Assembly: GCF_014230465.1 (NCBI RefSeq)
Contig: NZ_JAAXCY010000009.1
Span: 1 to 64,000 of the forward strand
Direction: 5' to 3'
From: Pseudomonas cremoris
GTDB taxonomy: Bacteria > Pseudomonadota > Gammaproteobacteria > Pseudomonadales > Pseudomonadaceae
Length of the DNA: 64,000 nucleotides
Below are positions 13,701 through 25,954 of this stretch, one piece after another. The translations under genes were made by a program, and so were the position numbers. The notes below the pieces were generated by a model, which worked only from the letters and a program-made list of their open reading frames with translations, ran no database searches and was not told the DNA's origin. How positions within the stretch are numbered: the first letter of the stretch is position 1; each line of letters starts with the position of its first letter.

Positions 13701-14965
13701 CCGGTGAGCTGGCAATCGCTGATGACTACGGTCGTGAGCGTGAGCGTTACAAGCTGCCGTACGGTGCTGTGATCTCGGTTAAAGAAGGTGACAAGGTCGA
13801 CGCTGGCGCAATAGTGGCCAAGTGGGATCCGCACACCCACCCAATCGTTACCGAAATGAAAGGTACCGTGACCTACGTGGGTATGGAAGAAGGCATCACG
13901 ATCAAGCGTCAGACTGACGAATTGACCGGTATGACCAACATTGAAGTACTCGACGCGAAAGATCGTCCAGCTGCCGGTAAAGACATCCGTCCTGCCGTGA
14001 AGATGGTTGATGACAACGGCAAGGATCTGTTGCTGCCAGGCACTGACGTAATCGCTCAGTACTTCCTGCCAGCCAACGCCCTGGTCGGTGTAGCGGATGG
14101 TGCGAAGATCGCGATCGGTGATGTTATCGCGCGTATCCCGCAAGAAACTTCGAAGACCCGTGACATCACCGGTGGTCTGCCGCGTGTTGCCGACTTGTTC
14201 GAAGCTCGTCGTCCGAAAGAAGCGTCGATTCTGGCTGAAGTCAGCGGCACCATCGCGTTCGGTAAAGAGACCAAGGGCAAGCGCCGTCTGGTCATTACCC
14301 CGAACGACGGTACCGATCCGTATGAAGAGCTGATTCCGAAGTGGCGTCACCTGAACGTGTTCGAAGGCGAACAGGTAAACCGCGGCGAAGTTATCTCCGA
14401 CGGTCCAAGCGATCCACACGACATCCTGCGTTTGCTGGGTGTGAGTGCGCTGGCCAAGTACATTGTTAACGAGATCCAGGACGTTTACCGCCTGCAAGGC
14501 GTGAAGATCAACGATAAACACATCGAGACCATCCTGCGTCAGATGCTGCGTAAAGTTGAAATCGCTGAGTCTGGCGATTCCAGCTTCATCAAGGGCGACC
14601 AGATGGAACTGACTCACGTGCTGGTGGAAAACGAGCGCCTGACGAACGAAGAGAAATTCGTTTCCAAGTTCACTCGCGTGCTGCTGGGTATCACCAAGGC
14701 GTCGTTGTCCACTGAGTCGTTCATCTCGGCGGCCTCCTTCCAGGAGACCACTCGCGTACTGACCGAAGCAGCGGTAACCGGCAAGCGCGACTACCTGCGC
14801 GGCCTGAAAGAAAACGTAGTTGTGGGTCGTTTGATCCCGGCAGGTACCGGTTTGGCCTACCACAGCGAGCGCAAGCGCCGCCGTGATGCAGACAAGCCGC
14901 TGCGCGTAAGCGCCAGTGAAGTGGAAGCTGCACTGACCGAAGCGCTGAACTCAAGCGGTAACTGA
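10766..14965 (+). CDS. rpoC: DNA-directed RNA polymerase subunit beta'
   Basis: RpoC carries the catalytic magnesium site of RNA polymerase. The 1399-aa protein starts with TTG at 10766 behind an AGGAGGAA ribosome-binding site. The N-terminal zinc-binding region (CLCG ... CEKCG), the catalytic [12 protein letters not shown] loop and the bridge-helix/trigger-loop region with [19 protein letters not shown] are all present. It is co-transcribed with rpoB. Confidence 0.99.
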   Translation: MKDLLNLLKNQGQVEEFDAIRIGLASPEMIRSWSFGEVKKPETINYRTFKPERDGLFCAKIFGPVKDYECLCGKYKRLKHRGVICEKCGVEVALAKVRRERMAHIELASPVAHIWFLKSLPSRIGLLMDMTLRDIERVLYFESYVVIDPGMTTLEKGQLLNDEQYFEALEEFGDDFDARMGAEAVRELLHAIDLEHEIGRLREEIPQTNSETKIKKLSKRLKLMEAFQGSGNLPEWMVLTVLPVLPPDLRPLVPLDGGRFATSDLNDLYRRVINRNNRLKRLLDLSAPDIIVRNEKRMLQEAVDALLDNGRRGRAITGSNKRPLKSLADMIKGKQGRFRQNLLGKRVDYSGRSVITVGPTLRLHQCGLPKKMALELFKPFIFGKLEMRGLATTIKAAKKMVERELPEVWDVLAEVIREHPVLLNRAPTLHRLGIQAFEPVLIEGKAIQLHPLVCAAYNADFDGDQMAVHVPLTLEAQLEARALMMSTNNILSPANGEPIIVPSQDVVLGLYYMTREAINAKGEGRVFADLQEVDRVFRAGEAALHAKVKVRINETVNDRDGGSVSGTRIVDTTVGRALLYQVVPKGLSYDVVNLPMKKKAISKLINQCYRVVGLKETVIFADQLMYTGFAYSTISGVSIGVNDFVIPDEKARIINAATDEVKEIESQYASGLVTQGEKYNKVIDLWSKANDEVSKAMMANLSKEKVIDRHGVEVDQESFNSMYMMADSGARGSAAQIRQLAGMRGLMAKPDGSIIETPITANFREGLSVLQYFISTHGARKGLADTALKTANSGYLTRRLVDVAQDLVVTEIDCGTEHGLLMTPHIEGGDVVEPLGERVLGRVIARDVFKPGTEEVIVPAGTLVDEKWVEFIELNSIDEVIVRSPISCETRYGICAKCYGRDLARGHQVNIGEAVGVIAAQSIGEPGTQLTMRTFHIGGAASRTSAADSVQVKNGGTVRLHNLKHVERVDGHLVAVSRSGELAIADDYGRERERYKLPYGAVISVKEGDKVDAGAIVAKWDPHTHPIVTEMKGTVTYVGMEEGITIKRQTDELTGMTNIEVLDAKDRPAAGKDIRPAVKMVDDNGKDLLLPGTDVIAQYFLPANALVGVADGAKIAIGDVIARIPQETSKTRDITGGLPRVADLFEARRPKEASILAEVSGTIAFGKETKGKRRLVITPNDGTDPYEELIPKWRHLNVFEGEQVNRGEVISDGPSDPHDILRLLGVSALAKYIVNEIQDVYRLQGVKINDKHIETILRQMLRKVEIAESGDSSFIKGDQMELTHVLVENERLTNEEKFVSKFTRVLLGITKASLSTESFISAASFQETTRVLTEAAVTGKRDYLRGLKENVVVGRLIPAGTGLAYHSERKRRRDADKPLRVSASEVEAALTEALNSSGN

Positions 14966-15061
14966 GTTCTGCGATAAATAAGTCTGGGCCCTGGCAGCCC
15001 CATTCGTCGGATCGAGGCAGTTTTGTCCCGGTTCGACGAGAGGGGAGGTCGGGGCCTTGCC

Positions 15062-15090
15062 TTGACTGGGGACAAGATCCTCTTTAGACT
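15062..15090 (+). promoter_or_regulatory. Promoter of the str operon (rpsL)
   Basis: TTGACT (15062-15067), a 17-bp spacer and TAGACT (15085-15090), about 90 nt before rpsL, inside the 216-bp rpoC-rpsL gap. It would allow rpsL-rpsG-fusA-tuf transcription independent of rpoBC. Confidence 0.7.
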
Positions 15091-15181
15091 CTTGTACCCC
15101 TAAATTTGGCGGGAATTCGTTCCTGCCATTTTGCTTTTCTTGCAAGACAATAGCGTCGCAAGACAACAGTGGAGCTAGTAG

Positions 15182-15553
15182 ATGGCAACTATCAACCAGC
15201 TGGTACGTCAGCCGCGTAAGCGTATCGTCGAGAAATCCGACGTACCTGCGCTGCAGAACTGCCCGCAACGTCGTGGCGTATGCACCCGTGTGTATACCAC
15301 TACGCCGAAAAAACCTAACTCGGCACTGCGTAAAGTATGCCGTGTGCGCCTGACCAACGGTTTCGAGGTTTCCTCGTACATCGGTGGTGAAGGTCACAAC
15401 CTGCAAGAACACAGCGTGGTACTGATCCGTGGCGGTCGTGTAAAAGACTTGCCAGGTGTTCGTTACCACACCGTACGCGGCTCCTTGGATACTTCCGGCG
15501 TTAAAGGTCGTAACCAGGGTCGTTCGAAGTACGGTACCAAGAAGCCTAAGTAG
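15182..15553 (+). CDS. rpsL: 30S ribosomal protein S12
   Basis: S12 sits at the decoding centre and sets accuracy and streptomycin response. The 123-aa protein has the wild-type [13 protein letters not shown] loop (Lys43) and the [11 protein letters not shown] loop, so a streptomycin-sensitive allele is predicted. First gene of the str operon; rpsG follows after 118 nt. Confidence 0.98.
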   Translation: MATINQLVRQPRKRIVEKSDVPALQNCPQRRGVCTRVYTTTPKKPNSALRKVCRVRLTNGFEVSSYIGGEGHNLQEHSVVLIRGGRVKDLPGVRYHTVRGSLDTSGVKGRNQGRSKYGTKKPK

Positions 15554-15650
15554 TAGCGGCTTTTTGTAAAACTGAATCATCTTATTTTCTGAGTCGATAA
15601 GAGTAAGGTCGGAGGCGTCCCGAAAGGGCACCGATTCCGAGCGAACCTGA

Positions 15651-16142
<492 letters not shown>

Positions 16143-16172
16143 TTTTAGCTTCACTAATTTTGCGAGGGCTTT

Positions 16173-18278
16173 ATGGCTCGTACTACTCCGATTAGCCGCT
16201 ACCGTAACATCGGTATCGTCGCTCACGTGGATGCTGGTAAAACCACCACCACCGAGCGCGTACTGTTTTACACCGGCAAAAGTCACAAAATGGGCGAGGT
16301 GCATGACGGCGCCGCGACCACAGACTGGATGGTTCAGGAGCAGGAGCGTGGTATTACCATTACTTCTGCTGCTATTACCGCCTTCTGGAAAGGTTCCGAG
16401 AAGCAGTACAAAGATGAGCACCGCTTCAACGTAATCGATACCCCGGGCCACGTAGACTTCACCATTGAAGTAGAACGTTCCCTGCGCGTACTCGATGGCG
16501 CTGTCGTTGTGTTCTGCGGTACCTCGGGTGTTGAGCCTCAGTCGGAAACCGTATGGCGTCAAGCCAACAAGTACGGCGTTCCACGTCTTGTTTACGTAAA
16601 CAAGATGGACCGTGCTGGTGCCAACTTCCTGCGCGTGATCGGTCAGATCAAGCAGCGTCTGGGTCACACTCCGGTGCCAATCCAATTGGCCATCGGTTCC
16701 GAAGACAACTTCCAAGGTCAGATCGATCTGATCAACATGGAAGCGGTCTACTGGAATGACGCCGACAAGGGTATGGTTCCTGTTCGCAAGCCTATCCCTG
16801 CCGAGCTTCAAGAGCTGGCTGACGAGTGGCGCAACAACATGGTTGAGGCTGCTGCCGAAGCCAACGAAGAGCTGATGAACAAGTACCTCGAAGGTGAAGA
16901 ACTCACCAACGTGGAAATCAAGGCCGCTCTGCGTCAGCGTACTATCGCTGGTGAAATCGTCTTGGCTGTTTGCGGTTCTTCCTTCAAGAACAAGGGTGTT
17001 CCCCTGGTTCTCGACGCCGTTATCGACTTCCTGCCTGCTCCAACCGACATTCCTGCTATCAAGGGTACCAACCCTGATAACGAGGAAGAAGAGATGGAGC
17101 GTCATGCTGACGACAGCGAGCCGTTCTCGGCTCTGGCGTTCAAGATCGCTACCGACCCATTCGTGGGTACTTTGACCTTCGTCCGTGTTTACTCGGGCGT
17201 GTTGGCATCCGGCGACGGCGTGATCAACTCGGTTAAAGGCAAGAAAGAGCGCGTGGGTCGTATGGTGCAAATGCACGCAAACGCCCGTGAAGAGATCAAG
17301 GAAGTACGCGCTGGTGACATCGCGGCCCTGATCGGCATGAAGGACGTCACCACTGGTGAAACCTTATGCGACGCTGCCAAGCCAATCATCCTGGTTCGTA
17401 TGGACTTCCCGGAGCCGGTTATCTCGGTTGCCGTTGAGCCTAAGACCAAGGATGACCAGGAAAAAATGGGTATCGCTCTGGGCAAGCTTGCTCAGGAAGA
17501 TCCATCTTTCCGCGTTAAAACTGATGAAGAGACTGGTCAGACGATCATCTCCGGCATGGGCGAGTTGCACCTGGACATCCTGGTTGATCGGATGCGCCGT
17601 GAGTTCAACGTCGAAGCCAACATCGGTAAGCCTCAGGTTTCCTATCGTGAGCGCATCACGAAGAACTGTGAAATCGAAGGCAAGTTCGTTCGTCAGTCCG
17701 GCGGTCGTGGTCAGTTCGGTCACTGCTGGATCCGTTTTGCTCCTGCTGACGAAGGTCAGGAAGGTCTGCAATTCGTGAACGAAGTAGTTGGTGGTGTGGT
17801 TCCTAAGGAATACATCCCGGCTATCCAGAAGGGCATCGAAGAGCAGATGAAGAACGGTGTTGTTGCCGGCTATCCGCTGATCGGCCTGAAAGCAACCGTT
17901 TTTGACGGTTCTTACCACGACGTCGACTCCAACGAGATGGCGTTTAAGGTGGCTGCCTCCATGGCAACCAAGCAACTGGCCCAGAAGGGCGGTGGTGAGT
18001 TGCTTGAGCCGATCATGGCGGTAGAAGTTGTTACACCTGAAGACTATATGGGTGATGTCATGGGCGACCTTAACCGTCGTCGCGGCATGATCTTGGGTAT
18101 GGAAGACACGGTTTCCGGCAAAGTGATTCGCGCCGAGGTTCCGTTGGGTGAGATGTTCGGTTATGCGACCGACGTTCGCTCCATGTCCCAGGGTCGCGCA
18201 AGCTACTCTATGGAATTCAAAAAATACAACACAGCTCCGGCGCACATCGCTGAAACTGTATCCAAAAAACAAGGCTGA
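16173..18278 (+). CDS. fusA: Elongation factor G
   Basis: EF-G is the GTPase that drives ribosome translocation and, with RRF, ribosome recycling. The 701-aa protein has G1 (AHVDAGKTT, about 17-25), G3 (DTPGH, near 90) and G4 (NKMD, near 144). Domains II-V follow at normal length. It lies in the standard str operon position, 30 nt from tuf. Confidence 0.98.
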   Translation: MARTTPISRYRNIGIVAHVDAGKTTTTERVLFYTGKSHKMGEVHDGAATTDWMVQEQERGITITSAAITAFWKGSEKQYKDEHRFNVIDTPGHVDFTIEVERSLRVLDGAVVVFCGTSGVEPQSETVWRQANKYGVPRLVYVNKMDRAGANFLRVIGQIKQRLGHTPVPIQLAIGSEDNFQGQIDLINMEAVYWNDADKGMVPVRKPIPAELQELADEWRNNMVEAAAEANEELMNKYLEGEELTNVEIKAALRQRTIAGEIVLAVCGSSFKNKGVPLVLDAVIDFLPAPTDIPAIKGTNPDNEEEEMERHADDSEPFSALAFKIATDPFVGTLTFVRVYSGVLASGDGVINSVKGKKERVGRMVQMHANAREEIKEVRAGDIAALIGMKDVTTGETLCDAAKPIILVRMDFPEPVISVAVEPKTKDDQEKMGIALGKLAQEDPSFRVKTDEETGQTIISGMGELHLDILVDRMRREFNVEANIGKPQVSYRERITKNCEIEGKFVRQSGGRGQFGHCWIRFAPADEGQEGLQFVNEVVGGVVPKEYIPAIQKGIEEQMKNGVVAGYPLIGLKATVFDGSYHDVDSNEMAFKVAASMATKQLAQKGGGELLEPIMAVEVVTPEDYMGDVMGDLNRRRGMILGMEDTVSGKVIRAEVPLGEMFGYATDVRSMSQGRASYSMEFKKYNTAPAHIAETVSKKQG

Positions 18279-18308
18279 TTCAGTCCTTTAGGCAAGGAGT
18301 TAATTGTC

Positions 18309-19502
18309 GTGGCTAAAGAAAAATTTGATCGTTCCCTACCGCACGTAAACGTTGGCACTATCGGCCACGTTGACCACGGTAAAACCACTCTGACCGCAGC
18401 TCTGACTCGCGTCTGCTCCGAAGTTTTCGGTTCCGCAGTCGTTGATTTCGATAAAATCGACAGCGCTCCAGAAGAAAAAGCTCGTGGTATCACCATCAAC
18501 ACCGCGCACGTAGAGTACAACTCTTCGATTCGTCACTACGCTCACGTTGACTGCCCAGGTCACGCTGACTACGTGAAGAACATGATCACTGGTGCTGCCC
18601 AGATGGACGGCGCGATCCTGGTTTGCTCGGCTGCCGATGGTCCGATGCCACAGACTCGTGAGCACATCCTGCTGTCCCGTCAGGTAGGCGTTCCGTACAT
18701 CGTGGTTTTCCTGAACAAGGCTGACCTGGTAGACGACGCTGAGCTGCTGGAACTGGTTGAGATGGAAGTGCGCGATCTGCTGAGCACTTACGACTTCCCA
18801 GGCGACGACACTCCGATCATCATCGGTTCTGCTCGTATGGCTCTGGAAGGCAAAGACGACAACGAAATGGGTACCACCGCTGTTAAGCGTCTGGTAGAAA
18901 CTCTGGACAGCTACATCCCAGAGCCAGTTCGTCTGACTGACAAGCCGTTCCTGATGCCAATCGAAGACGTATTCTCGATCTCTGGTCGTGGTACCGTTGT
19001 TACCGGTCGTATCGAGCGCGGTATCGTTCGCGTTCAAGATCCGCTGGAAATCGTTGGTCTGCGTGACACCACCACCACCACCTGCACCGGTGTTGAAATG
19101 TTCCGCAAACTGCTCGACGAAGGTCGTGCTGGCGAGAACTGCGGCGTTCTGCTGCGTGGTACCAAGCGTGACGACGTTGAGCGTGGCCAGGTTCTGGTTA
19201 AGCCAGGTTCGGTTAAGCCGCACACCAAGTTCACCGCAGAAGTTTACGTTCTGAGCAAAGAAGAAGGCGGTCGTCACACTCCGTTCTTCAAAGGCTACCG
19301 TCCTCAGTTCTACTTCCGTACTACTGACGTGACTGGTAACTGCCAGCTGCCAGAAGGCGTTGAAATGGTAATGCCAGGCGATAACATCCAAATGGAAGTT
19401 ACCCTGATCAAAACCATCGCAATGGAAGACGGTCTGCGCTTCGCTATCCGTGAAGGCGGCCGTACCGTTGGTGCTGGTGTTGTAGCTAAAATCATCGAGT
19501 AA
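18309..19502 (+). CDS. tuf: Elongation factor Tu
   Basis: EF-Tu delivers aminoacyl-tRNA to the ribosome. The 397-aa protein starts with GTG at 18309 and has GHVDHGKTT (about 18-26), [20 protein letters not shown] (about 81-100) and NKAD. It is the last gene of the str operon and is followed by a strong terminator. No second tuf gene is present in this window, although the tRNA-Thr/tRNA-Trp interval often carries one (tufB) in related bacteria. Confidence 0.98.
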   Translation: MAKEKFDRSLPHVNVGTIGHVDHGKTTLTAALTRVCSEVFGSAVVDFDKIDSAPEEKARGITINTAHVEYNSSIRHYAHVDCPGHADYVKNMITGAAQMDGAILVCSAADGPMPQTREHILLSRQVGVPYIVVFLNKADLVDDAELLELVEMEVRDLLSTYDFPGDDTPIIIGSARMALEGKDDNEMGTTAVKRLVETLDSYIPEPVRLTDKPFLMPIEDVFSISGRGTVVTGRIERGIVRVQDPLEIVGLRDTTTTTCTGVEMFRKLLDEGRAGENCGVLLRGTKRDDVERGQVLVKPGSVKPHTKFTAEVYVLSKEEGGRHTPFFKGYRPQFYFRTTDVTGNCQLPEGVEMVMPGDNIQMEVTLIKTIAMEDGLRFAIREGGRTVGAGVVAKIIE

Positions 19503-19534
19503 TTATCTCTTTTGAGATAGCTCGGTTTTTTGAG

Positions 19535-19565
19535 AAGGCCCCCGCTTAGCGGGGGCCTTTTTTAT
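19535..19565 (+). terminator. Terminator of the str operon
   Basis: An 11-bp GC-rich stem (AAGGCCCCCGC 19535-19545 / GCGGGGGCCTT 19549-19559) with a TTA loop, followed by a T tract. Confidence 0.92.
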
Positions 19566-19569
19566 TGGG

Positions 19570-19598
19570 TTGACACCTATCTGGGGCGTCTATAGAAT
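19570..19598 (+). promoter_or_regulatory. Promoter of the S10 operon
   Basis: A consensus TTGACA (19570-19575), a 17-bp spacer and TAGAAT (19593-19598), just after the str terminator and about 60 nt before rpsJ. Confidence 0.85.
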
Positions 19599-19660
19599 TG
19601 CGCCTCCTTTTAACGGGCGTATTGCGCTCGCTGGGAATAGCAGCCGGAGTCTGAAATCCA

Positions 19661-19972
19661 ATGCAAAATCAGCAAATCCGTATCAGGTTGAAGGCTTTTG
19701 ACCATCGCCTGATCGACCAATCCACCCAGGAAATCGTGGAAACCGCGAAACGTACTGGTGCTCAAGTGCGTGGTCCAATTCCACTGCCTACCCGTAAAGA
19801 GCGGTTCACCGTTCTGGTCTCTCCGCACGTCAACAAAGACGCGCGTGACCAGTACGAGATCCGTACTCATAAGCGCGTACTGGACATCGTCCAGCCAACG
19901 GATAAAACCGTTGATGCACTTATGAAGCTTGATCTGGCGGCCGGTGTGGAAGTACAGATCAGCCTCGGCTAA
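19661..19972 (+). CDS. rpsJ: 30S ribosomal protein S10
   Basis: S10 is a head protein of the small subunit and, as NusE, a partner of NusB and NusG in antitermination. The 103-aa protein ([19 protein letters not shown]) is of standard length. First gene of the S10 operon. Confidence 0.97.
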
Positions 19973-20053
19973 GACTTGGGTCTTAGTCGTGTAACGCTCT
20001 GAAATGGGCGGCCATAGCGGGTGAAAGCCCCGTACACTCATGAGGTTTACAAC

Positions 20054-20689
20054 ATGACTATTGGTGTAGTCGGTCGTAAATGCGGTATGACCCGTATTTT
20101 CACCGAAGAAGGTGTCTCCATTCCGGTCACGGTCATTGAGATCGAGCCGAATCGCGTCACCCAGTTCAAAACTGAAGAAACCGATGGCTATCGTGCAGTG
20201 CAAGTCACTGTCGGCGAGCGTCGTGCTTCGCGTGTGACTGCTGCTCAAGCAGGTCACTTCGCTAAAGCAAACGTTGCAGCTGGTCGCACTGTTATGGAGT
20301 TCCGTCTTGAAGATGGCGACTACCAGGCTGGCGATCTGATCAACGCTGAAATCTTTGCCGCTGGTCAACTGGTTGATGTAACCGGTCAGTCCAAGGGTAA
20401 AGGCTTCCAGGGTACGATCAAGCGTTGGAATTTCCGTGGCCAAGACAACACTCACGGTAACTCCGTTTCCCACCGCGTCCCGGGCTCTATTGGCCAGTGC
20501 CAGACTCCTGGTCGTGTATTCAAGGGCAAAAAAATGTCCGGTCATATGGGCGCTGAGCGCGTGACCGTGCAGTCCCTCGAAGTAGTGCGCGTCGACGCTG
20601 AACGCAATCTGTTGTTGGTCAAGGGTGCTGTTCCTGGCGCTACTGGCGGCAACCTGGTTGTACGTCCAGCGGCCAAGGCTCGCGGTTAA
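20054..20689 (+). CDS. rplC: 50S ribosomal protein L3
   Basis: L3 is an early assembly protein near the peptidyl-transferase centre. The 211-aa protein starts at the ATG at 20054 ([16 protein letters not shown]); an in-frame extension to 20021 lacks family similarity. The conserved [16 protein letters not shown] region includes the glutamine methylated by PrmB in E. coli. rplD follows after 12 nt. Confidence 0.96.
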   Translation: MTIGVVGRKCGMTRIFTEEGVSIPVTVIEIEPNRVTQFKTEETDGYRAVQVTVGERRASRVTAAQAGHFAKANVAAGRTVMEFRLEDGDYQAGDLINAEIFAAGQLVDVTGQSKGKGFQGTIKRWNFRGQDNTHGNSVSHRVPGSIGQCQTPGRVFKGKKMSGHMGAERVTVQSLEVVRVDAERNLLLVKGAVPGATGGNLVVRPAAKARG

Positions 20690-20701
20690 GGGGAAGCTGA
20701 C

Positions 20702-21304
20702 ATGCAATTAAATGTAAATGACGCTCAAGCGATCGAAGTTTCCGAACTGACATTTGGCGGCGAATTCAACGAGACGCTGGTTCACCAAGCAGTCGTGGCC
20801 TACATGGCCGGCGGCCGTCAAGGTAGCAAGCAGCAAAAGACCCGTTCCGACGTACGTGGTGGCGGTAAGCGCCCTTGGCGTCAGAAAGGCACTGGCCGTG
20901 CTCGTGCCGGTACTATCCGTAGCCCAATCTGGCGTGGCGGCGGTACCACTTTCGCAGCTCGTCCACAGGATCACTCTCAGAAGCTCAACAAGAAGATGTA
21001 TCGCGCAGCTCTGCGCTCCATCCTTGCTGAACTCGTGCGTACTGATCGTCTGGTCGTGGTTCAGGACTTCGCTGTTGAAAGTCCAAAAACCAAAGATCTG
21101 CTGGGCAAACTGAACAACATGAGCCTGACCGATGTTTTGATCGTGTCTGAAGCTGTTGATCAGAACCTGTACCTGGCTGCTCGCAACCTGCCACACGTTG
21201 ATGTGCGTGACGTGCAAGGTTCCGATCCAGTTAGTCTGATCGCATACGACAAGGTGTTGATCACCGTGTCGGCCGTGAAGAAATTCGAGGAGCTGCTGGG
21301 ATGA
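20702..21304 (+). CDS. rplD: 50S ribosomal protein L4
   Basis: L4 lines the nascent-peptide tunnel; in E. coli it also autoregulates the S10 operon. The 200-aa protein has the conserved tunnel loop (about residues 45-85, with [19 protein letters not shown]). Its stop overlaps the rplW start by 4 nt (ATGA). Confidence 0.97.
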
Positions 21305-21600
21305 ACCAGGAACGCGTATTTAAAGTTCTGCTTGGCCCGCACGTTTCCGAAAAGGCTACGGTTCTGGCTGACAAGAAAGGCCAGTTCGTTTTCAAGGTTG
21401 CAACTGACGCAACCAAGCTGGAAATCAAGAAGGCCGTCGAAAGCCTGTTCAGCGTGAAAGTAGAGCGTGTTACTACCCTGAATGTTCTGGGTAAGAGCAA
21501 GCGCACTGCTCGCGGTCTGGGCAAGCGTAATGACTGGAAGAAGGCAGTTATCTCCCTTCAGCCAGGCCAAGATCTCGATTTCAGCAGCAGTGCTGAGTAA
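21301..21600 (+). CDS. rplW: 50S ribosomal protein L23
   Basis: L23 sits at the tunnel exit and docks trigger factor and SRP. The 99-aa protein ([19 protein letters not shown]) is of standard length. It is translationally coupled to rplD by a 4-nt overlap. Confidence 0.97.
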
Positions 21601-21614
21601 GGAAGGGGTGCATC

Positions 21615-22439
21615 ATGGCAATCGTTAAATGCAAACCGACTTCCCCTGGCCGCCGTTTTGTGGTCAAGGTGGTCAACCAGGAGCTGCATAAAGGCGCTCC
21701 TCACGCACCGCTGCTCGAGAAAAAATCGAAGTCTGGTGGTCGTAACAACAATGGTCGTATTACCACTCGTCACATCGGTGGTGGCCATAAGCAGCATTAT
21801 CGTCTGGTCGACTTCCGTCGCAACGACAAAGATGGCATCGCTGCCACTGTCGAGCGTATCGAATACGATCCAAACCGTACTGCTCACATCGCTCTGCTGC
21901 TGTACGCAGATGGCGAGCGTCGCTACATCATCGCCCCTAAAGGCGTGAGCGCTGGCGACCAGCTGATCGCAGGTGCCCTGGCACCGATCAAGCCGGGCAA
22001 CGCTCTGCAACTGCGTAACATTCCAGTTGGTAGCACCGTACACGGCATCGAATTGAAGCCAGGTAAAGGCGCGCAAATCGCTCGTTCTGCTGGTGCTTCG
22101 GCTCAGCTGATCGCTCGTGAAGGTGTCTACGTGACCCTGCGTCTGCGTTCTGGTGAGATGCGTAAAGTGCTGGCTGAATGCCGCGCGACCCTGGGCGAAG
22201 TCTCGAACTCCGAGCACAGCCTGCGTTCGCTGGGTAAAGCTGGTGCCAAACGCTGGCGTGGCGTTCGCCCAACCGTTCGTGGTGTTGCCATGAACCCGGT
22301 TGACCACCCACACGGTGGTGGTGAAGGTCGTACCTCTGGTGGTCGTCATCCGGTATCGCCATGGGGCTTCCCGACTAAGGGCGCGAAGACTCGTGGTAAT
22401 AAGCGTACCGACAAAATGATCGTCCGTCGTCGCAAGTAA
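21615..22439 (+). CDS. rplB: 50S ribosomal protein L2
   Basis: L2 is needed for subunit association and peptidyl-transferase assembly. The 274-aa protein has the conserved C-terminal [20 protein letters not shown] loop (about 225-244) with the essential histidine. Confidence 0.98.
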
Positions 22440-22455
22440 ATAGAGGGATACGACA

Positions 22456-22731
22456 GTGCCACGTTCTCTGAAAAAAGGTCCTTTTATTGATCTTCACCTA
22501 CTGAAGAAGATCGAAGTGGCGGCGGAAAAGAACGATCGCAAACCAGTTAAGACCTGGTCGCGTCGTTCGATGATCCTGCCACAAATGGTCGGTCTGACCA
22601 TCGCAGTACACAACGGTCGTCAACACGTCCCAGTTCTCGTTAACGAAGACATGGTCGGCCACAAACTGGGCGAGTTTGCCGGTACCCGCACTTATCGTGG
22701 GCACGTGGCAGACAAGAAAGCCAAGCGTTAA
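22456..22731 (+). CDS. rpsS: 30S ribosomal protein S19
   Basis: S19 binds 16S rRNA in the head together with S13. The 91-aa protein starts with GTG at 22456 ([17 protein letters not shown]). It has 16 nt to rplB and 11 nt to rplV. Confidence 0.97.
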   Translation: MPRSLKKGPFIDLHLLKKIEVAAEKNDRKPVKTWSRRSMILPQMVGLTIAVHNGRQHVPVLVNEDMVGHKLGEFAGTRTYRGHVADKKAKR

Positions 22732-22742
22732 GGGGTTAGGAA

Positions 22743-23075
22743 ATGGAAGTAGCCGCTAAGTTGTCGGGCGCTCGAATCTCCGCCCAGAAAGCCCGCTTGG
22801 TCGCCGACCAGATCCGCGGGAAGAAGGTGGGCGAAGCGCTCAACCTGTTGGCTTTCAGCAGTAAGAAAGCCGCCGAGATCATGAAGAAAGTGCTGGAGTC
22901 GGCCGTAGCCAACGCCGAGCATAACGAAGGCGCAGACGTTGATGACCTGAAGGTCAGCACCGTTTTCGTCAACGAAGGGCGTTCGCTGAAGCGCATCATG
23001 CCACGTGCCAAAGGCCGTGCTGATCGCATCGTCAAGCGGTCTTGCCATATCACTGTCAAGGTTGCTGACAAGTAA
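22743..23075 (+). CDS. rplV: 50S ribosomal protein L22
   Basis: L22 contacts all 23S rRNA domains and lines the exit tunnel with a beta-hairpin. The 110-aa protein includes the hairpin region with [18 protein letters not shown] (about 79-96), which reads as wild type (no macrolide-type deletion). Confidence 0.97.
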
Positions 23076-23088
23076 CGGAGTCGAAGAG

Positions 23089-23775
23089 ATGGGTCAGAAA
23101 GTACATCCCATTGGCATTCGCCTGGGAATCGTCAAGGAGCACACCTCCGTCTGGTACGCAGACGGTCGGACTTATGCGGACTACTTGTTCGCTGATCTGA
23201 AGGTGCGTGAGTATCTCCAAGACAAACTAAAAAGCGCGTCCGTAAGCCGTATCGATATCCATCGTCCGGCCCAAACTGCACGTATCACCATCCACACCGC
23301 TCGTCCAGGTATCGTTATCGGGAAGAAAGGTGAAGATGTTGAGAAACTGCGTCAGGACCTGACCAAGCAAATGGGTGTGCCTGTGCACATCAATATCGAA
23401 GAGATCCGTAAGCCGGAGCTCGACGGTATGCTGGTTGCGCAGAGCGTAGCTCAGCAGCTGGAGCGTCGCGTAATGTTCCGTCGCGCTATGAAACGCGCCG
23501 TACAGAACGCCATGCGCATTGGTGCCAAAGGCATCAAAATCCAAGTGAGCGGTCGTCTCGGCGGTGCTGAAATCGCACGTACTGAATGGTATCGCGAAGG
23601 TCGTGTGCCACTGCACACCCTGCGTGCCGACATCGACTATGCCAACTACGAAGCTCACACCACTTACGGTGTGATCGGTGTAAAGGTTTGGATCTTCAAA
23701 GGCGAAGTAATTGGTGGTCGCCAAGAAGAACTGAAACCACAAGCACCAGCGCCTCGTAAAAAAGCTGCTAAGTAA
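23089..23775 (+). CDS. rpsC: 30S ribosomal protein S3
   Basis: S3 forms part of the mRNA entry site and its helicase activity. The 228-aa protein starts at the ATG at 23089 ([15 protein letters not shown]). The longer frame from 23005 overlaps rplV and is rejected. A KH domain with the [11 protein letters not shown] loop is visible. Confidence 0.97.
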
Positions 23776-23787
23776 GGGGTACGCCAA

Positions 23788-24201
23788 ATGTTGCAACCTA
23801 AGCGTACGAAGTTCCGCAAGCAGATGACAGGCCACAACCGTGGTCTGGCTCAGCGCGGTAGCAAAGTCAGCTTCGGCGAGTTCGCGCTGAAGTCTGTAGC
23901 TCGTGGTCGTCTCACCGCTCGTCAGATCGAGTCAGCGCGTCGTGCTCTGACCCGTCACGTAAAACGTGGCGGCAAGATCTGGATCCGTGTATTCCCGGAC
24001 AAGCCGATCTCCAAGAAGCCTCTCGAAGTGCGGATGGGTAAAGGTAAGGGTAACGTGGAATACTGGGTAGCCCAGATTCAGCCAGGCAAAGTCCTGTATG
24101 AAATCGAGGGTGTTTCTGAAGAGCTGGCGCGTGAGGCTTTCGCCCTGGCTGCTGCAAAGCTGCCGCTCGCCACCTCCTTTGTTAAACGGACGGTGATGTG
24201 A
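23788..24201 (+). CDS. rplP: 50S ribosomal protein L16
   Basis: L16 positions the A-site tRNA elbow. The 137-aa protein ([19 protein letters not shown]) includes the [12 protein letters not shown] region, which in E. coli carries the YcfD-hydroxylated arginine. The TGA shares a base with the rpmC ATG (TGATG). Confidence 0.97.
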
Positions 24202-24392
24202 TGAAAGCGAATGAACTTCGTGAAAAATCCGCACAGCAGCTGAACGAGCAACTGCTCGGCTTGCTGCGCGACCAGTTCAATCTGCGTATGCAGAAAGCAA
24301 CTGGCCAGTTGGGGCAGTCTCATCTGCTCTCGCAAGTTAAGCGTGACATCGCTCGCGTGAAGACTGTGCTCAACCAGCAGGCAGGTAAGTGA
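24201..24392 (+). CDS. rpmC: 50S ribosomal protein L29
   Basis: L29 is a small two-helix protein near the tunnel exit. It has 63 aa from the ATG at 24201 ([19 protein letters not shown]). A GTG one codon earlier is in frame but lies inside rplP and is less likely. Confidence 0.95.
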
Positions 24393-24394
24393 TC

Positions 24395-24661
24395 ATGGCT
24401 GAAGCCGAAAAGACTGTCCGTACGCTGACTGGCCGTGTTGTCAGCGACAAGATGGACAAAACCATCACCGTTTTGATCGAGCGTCGCGTTAAGCACCCGA
24501 TCTACGGTAAATATGTTAAGCGTTCGACTAAGCTGCACGCGCACGACGAAACCAATCAGTGCCACATCGGCGACAAGGTCACTATTCGTGAAACTCGTCC
24601 GCTGGCCAAGACCAAGTCTTGGGCACTGGTTGATGTTCTCGAACGCGCTGTGGAAGTCTAA
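24395..24661 (+). CDS. rpsQ: 30S ribosomal protein S17
   Basis: S17 is an OB-fold primary 16S rRNA-binding protein. It has 88 aa from the ATG at 24395 ([19 protein letters not shown]), 2 nt after the rpmC stop. Confidence 0.96.
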   Translation: MAEAEKTVRTLTGRVVSDKMDKTITVLIERRVKHPIYGKYVKRSTKLHAHDETNQCHIGDKVTIRETRPLAKTKSWALVDVLERAVEV

Positions 24662-24684
24662 GGACTAGGGGTCGGAGAAATTAT

Positions 24685-25053
24685 ATGATTCAGACTCAAT
24701 CCATGCTCGATGTGGCCGATAACAGCGGCGCTCGCCGTGTTATGTGCATCAAGGTGCTGGGTGGCTCCCATCGTCGTTACGCTGGTATCGGTGACATCAT
24801 CAAAGTTACCGTCAAGGAAGCAATTCCTCGCGGTAAAGTGAAAAAAGGCCAAGTGATGACTGCTGTTGTAGTCCGCACTCGTCACGGCGTACGTCGTGCT
24901 GATGGCTCCATTATCCGCTTTGATGGCAACGCTGCTGTTCTTCTGAACAACAAGCAAGAGCCGATCGGCACCCGTATCTTTGGGCCAGTGACCCGTGAAC
25001 TTCGTACTGAGAAGTTCATGAAGATCGTCTCGCTCGCCCCAGAAGTGCTGTAA
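24685..25053 (+). CDS. rplN: 50S ribosomal protein L14
   Basis: L14 forms inter-subunit bridges and is the target of the RsfS silencing factor. It has the standard length of 122 aa ([19 protein letters not shown]). It is the first gene of the classical spc operon, 23 nt after rpsQ, with no separate terminator in the gap. Confidence 0.97.
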   Translation: MIQTQSMLDVADNSGARRVMCIKVLGGSHRRYAGIGDIIKVTVKEAIPRGKVKKGQVMTAVVVRTRHGVRRADGSIIRFDGNAAVLLNNKQEPIGTRIFGPVTRELRTEKFMKIVSLAPEVL

Positions 25054-25064
25054 GGAGATCCGAC

Positions 25065-25379
25065 ATGCAAAAGATTCGTCGTGACGACGAGATCATCGTG
25101 ATCGCCGGCAAAGACAAAGGTAAGCGCGGTAAGGTGCTGAAGGTTCTCGCTGATGACCGTCTGGTCGTTGGTGGTCTGAACCTGGTCAAGCGTCATACCA
25201 AGCCTAACCCGATGTCGGGCGTACAGGGCGGTATCGTCGAGAAAGAAGCGCCACTGCACGCTTCTAACGTCGCCATCTTCAACGGCGAAACCAACAAGGC
25301 TGACCGCGTTGGTTTCAAAGTAGAAGACGGTAAGAAAATTCGTGTCTTCAAGTCGACCCAAAAAGCGGTTGATGCTTGA
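25065..25379 (+). CDS. rplX: 50S ribosomal protein L24
   Basis: L24 is an assembly initiator near the tunnel exit. The 104-aa protein has a KOW motif near its N terminus ([20 protein letters not shown]). Confidence 0.97.
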   Translation: MQKIRRDDEIIVIAGKDKGKRGKVLKVLADDRLVVGGLNLVKRHTKPNPMSGVQGGIVEKEAPLHASNVAIFNGETNKADRVGFKVEDGKKIRVFKSTQKAVDA

Positions 25380-25401
25380 ACACTGCTAGGTAGATAAGAC
25401 C

Positions 25402-25941
25402 ATGGCACGACTACAAGAGATTTACCGGAAGGAAATCGCCCCCAAGCTTAAGGAAGAACTTAAGCTCGGGAACGTGATGGAAGTTCCGCGCGTCACCAAA
25501 ATCACCCTGAACATGGGTCTGGGCGAAGCGATCGGCGACAAAAAAGTCATCGAGCACGCTGTTGCTGACCTGGAAAAGATCACCGGCCAGAAAGTCGTTG
25601 TGACCTACGCTCGGAAATCCATCGCTGGCTTTAAAGTCCGTGAAGGTTGGCCGATCGGCGTCAAAGTGACCCTGCGCCGTGAGCGTATGTACGAATTCCT
25701 GGATCGTCTGCTGTCGATCTCCCTGCCTCGGGTCCGCGACTTCCGCGGCCTGAATGCCAAGTCCTTCGATGGTCGTGGTAACTACAGCATGGGCGTGAAA
25801 GAGCAGATCATCTTCCCGGAAATCGACTACGACAAGATCGATGCTCTCCGCGGTCTGGACATCACCCTGACCACCACTGCCAAGAACGATGATGAAGGTC
25901 GCGCCCTGTTGCGTGCTTTCAAATTCCCGTTCCGCAACTGA
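25402..25941 (+). CDS. rplE: 50S ribosomal protein L5
   Basis: L5 binds 5S rRNA and contacts S13 and P-site tRNA. The 179-aa protein includes [16 protein letters not shown] and RDFRGLN motifs. Confidence 0.97.
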   Translation: MARLQEIYRKEIAPKLKEELKLGNVMEVPRVTKITLNMGLGEAIGDKKVIEHAVADLEKITGQKVVVTYARKSIAGFKVREGWPIGVKVTLRRERMYEFLDRLLSISLPRVRDFRGLNAKSFDGRGNYSMGVKEQIIFPEIDYDKIDALRGLDITLTTTAKNDDEGRALLRAFKFPFRN

Positions 25942-25954
25942 TTGGAGTAGGACC

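Noticed and set aside
15182..15553. Possible streptomycin-resistance changes in rpsL
   Set aside because: The Lys43 and RVKDLPG loops read as wild type.
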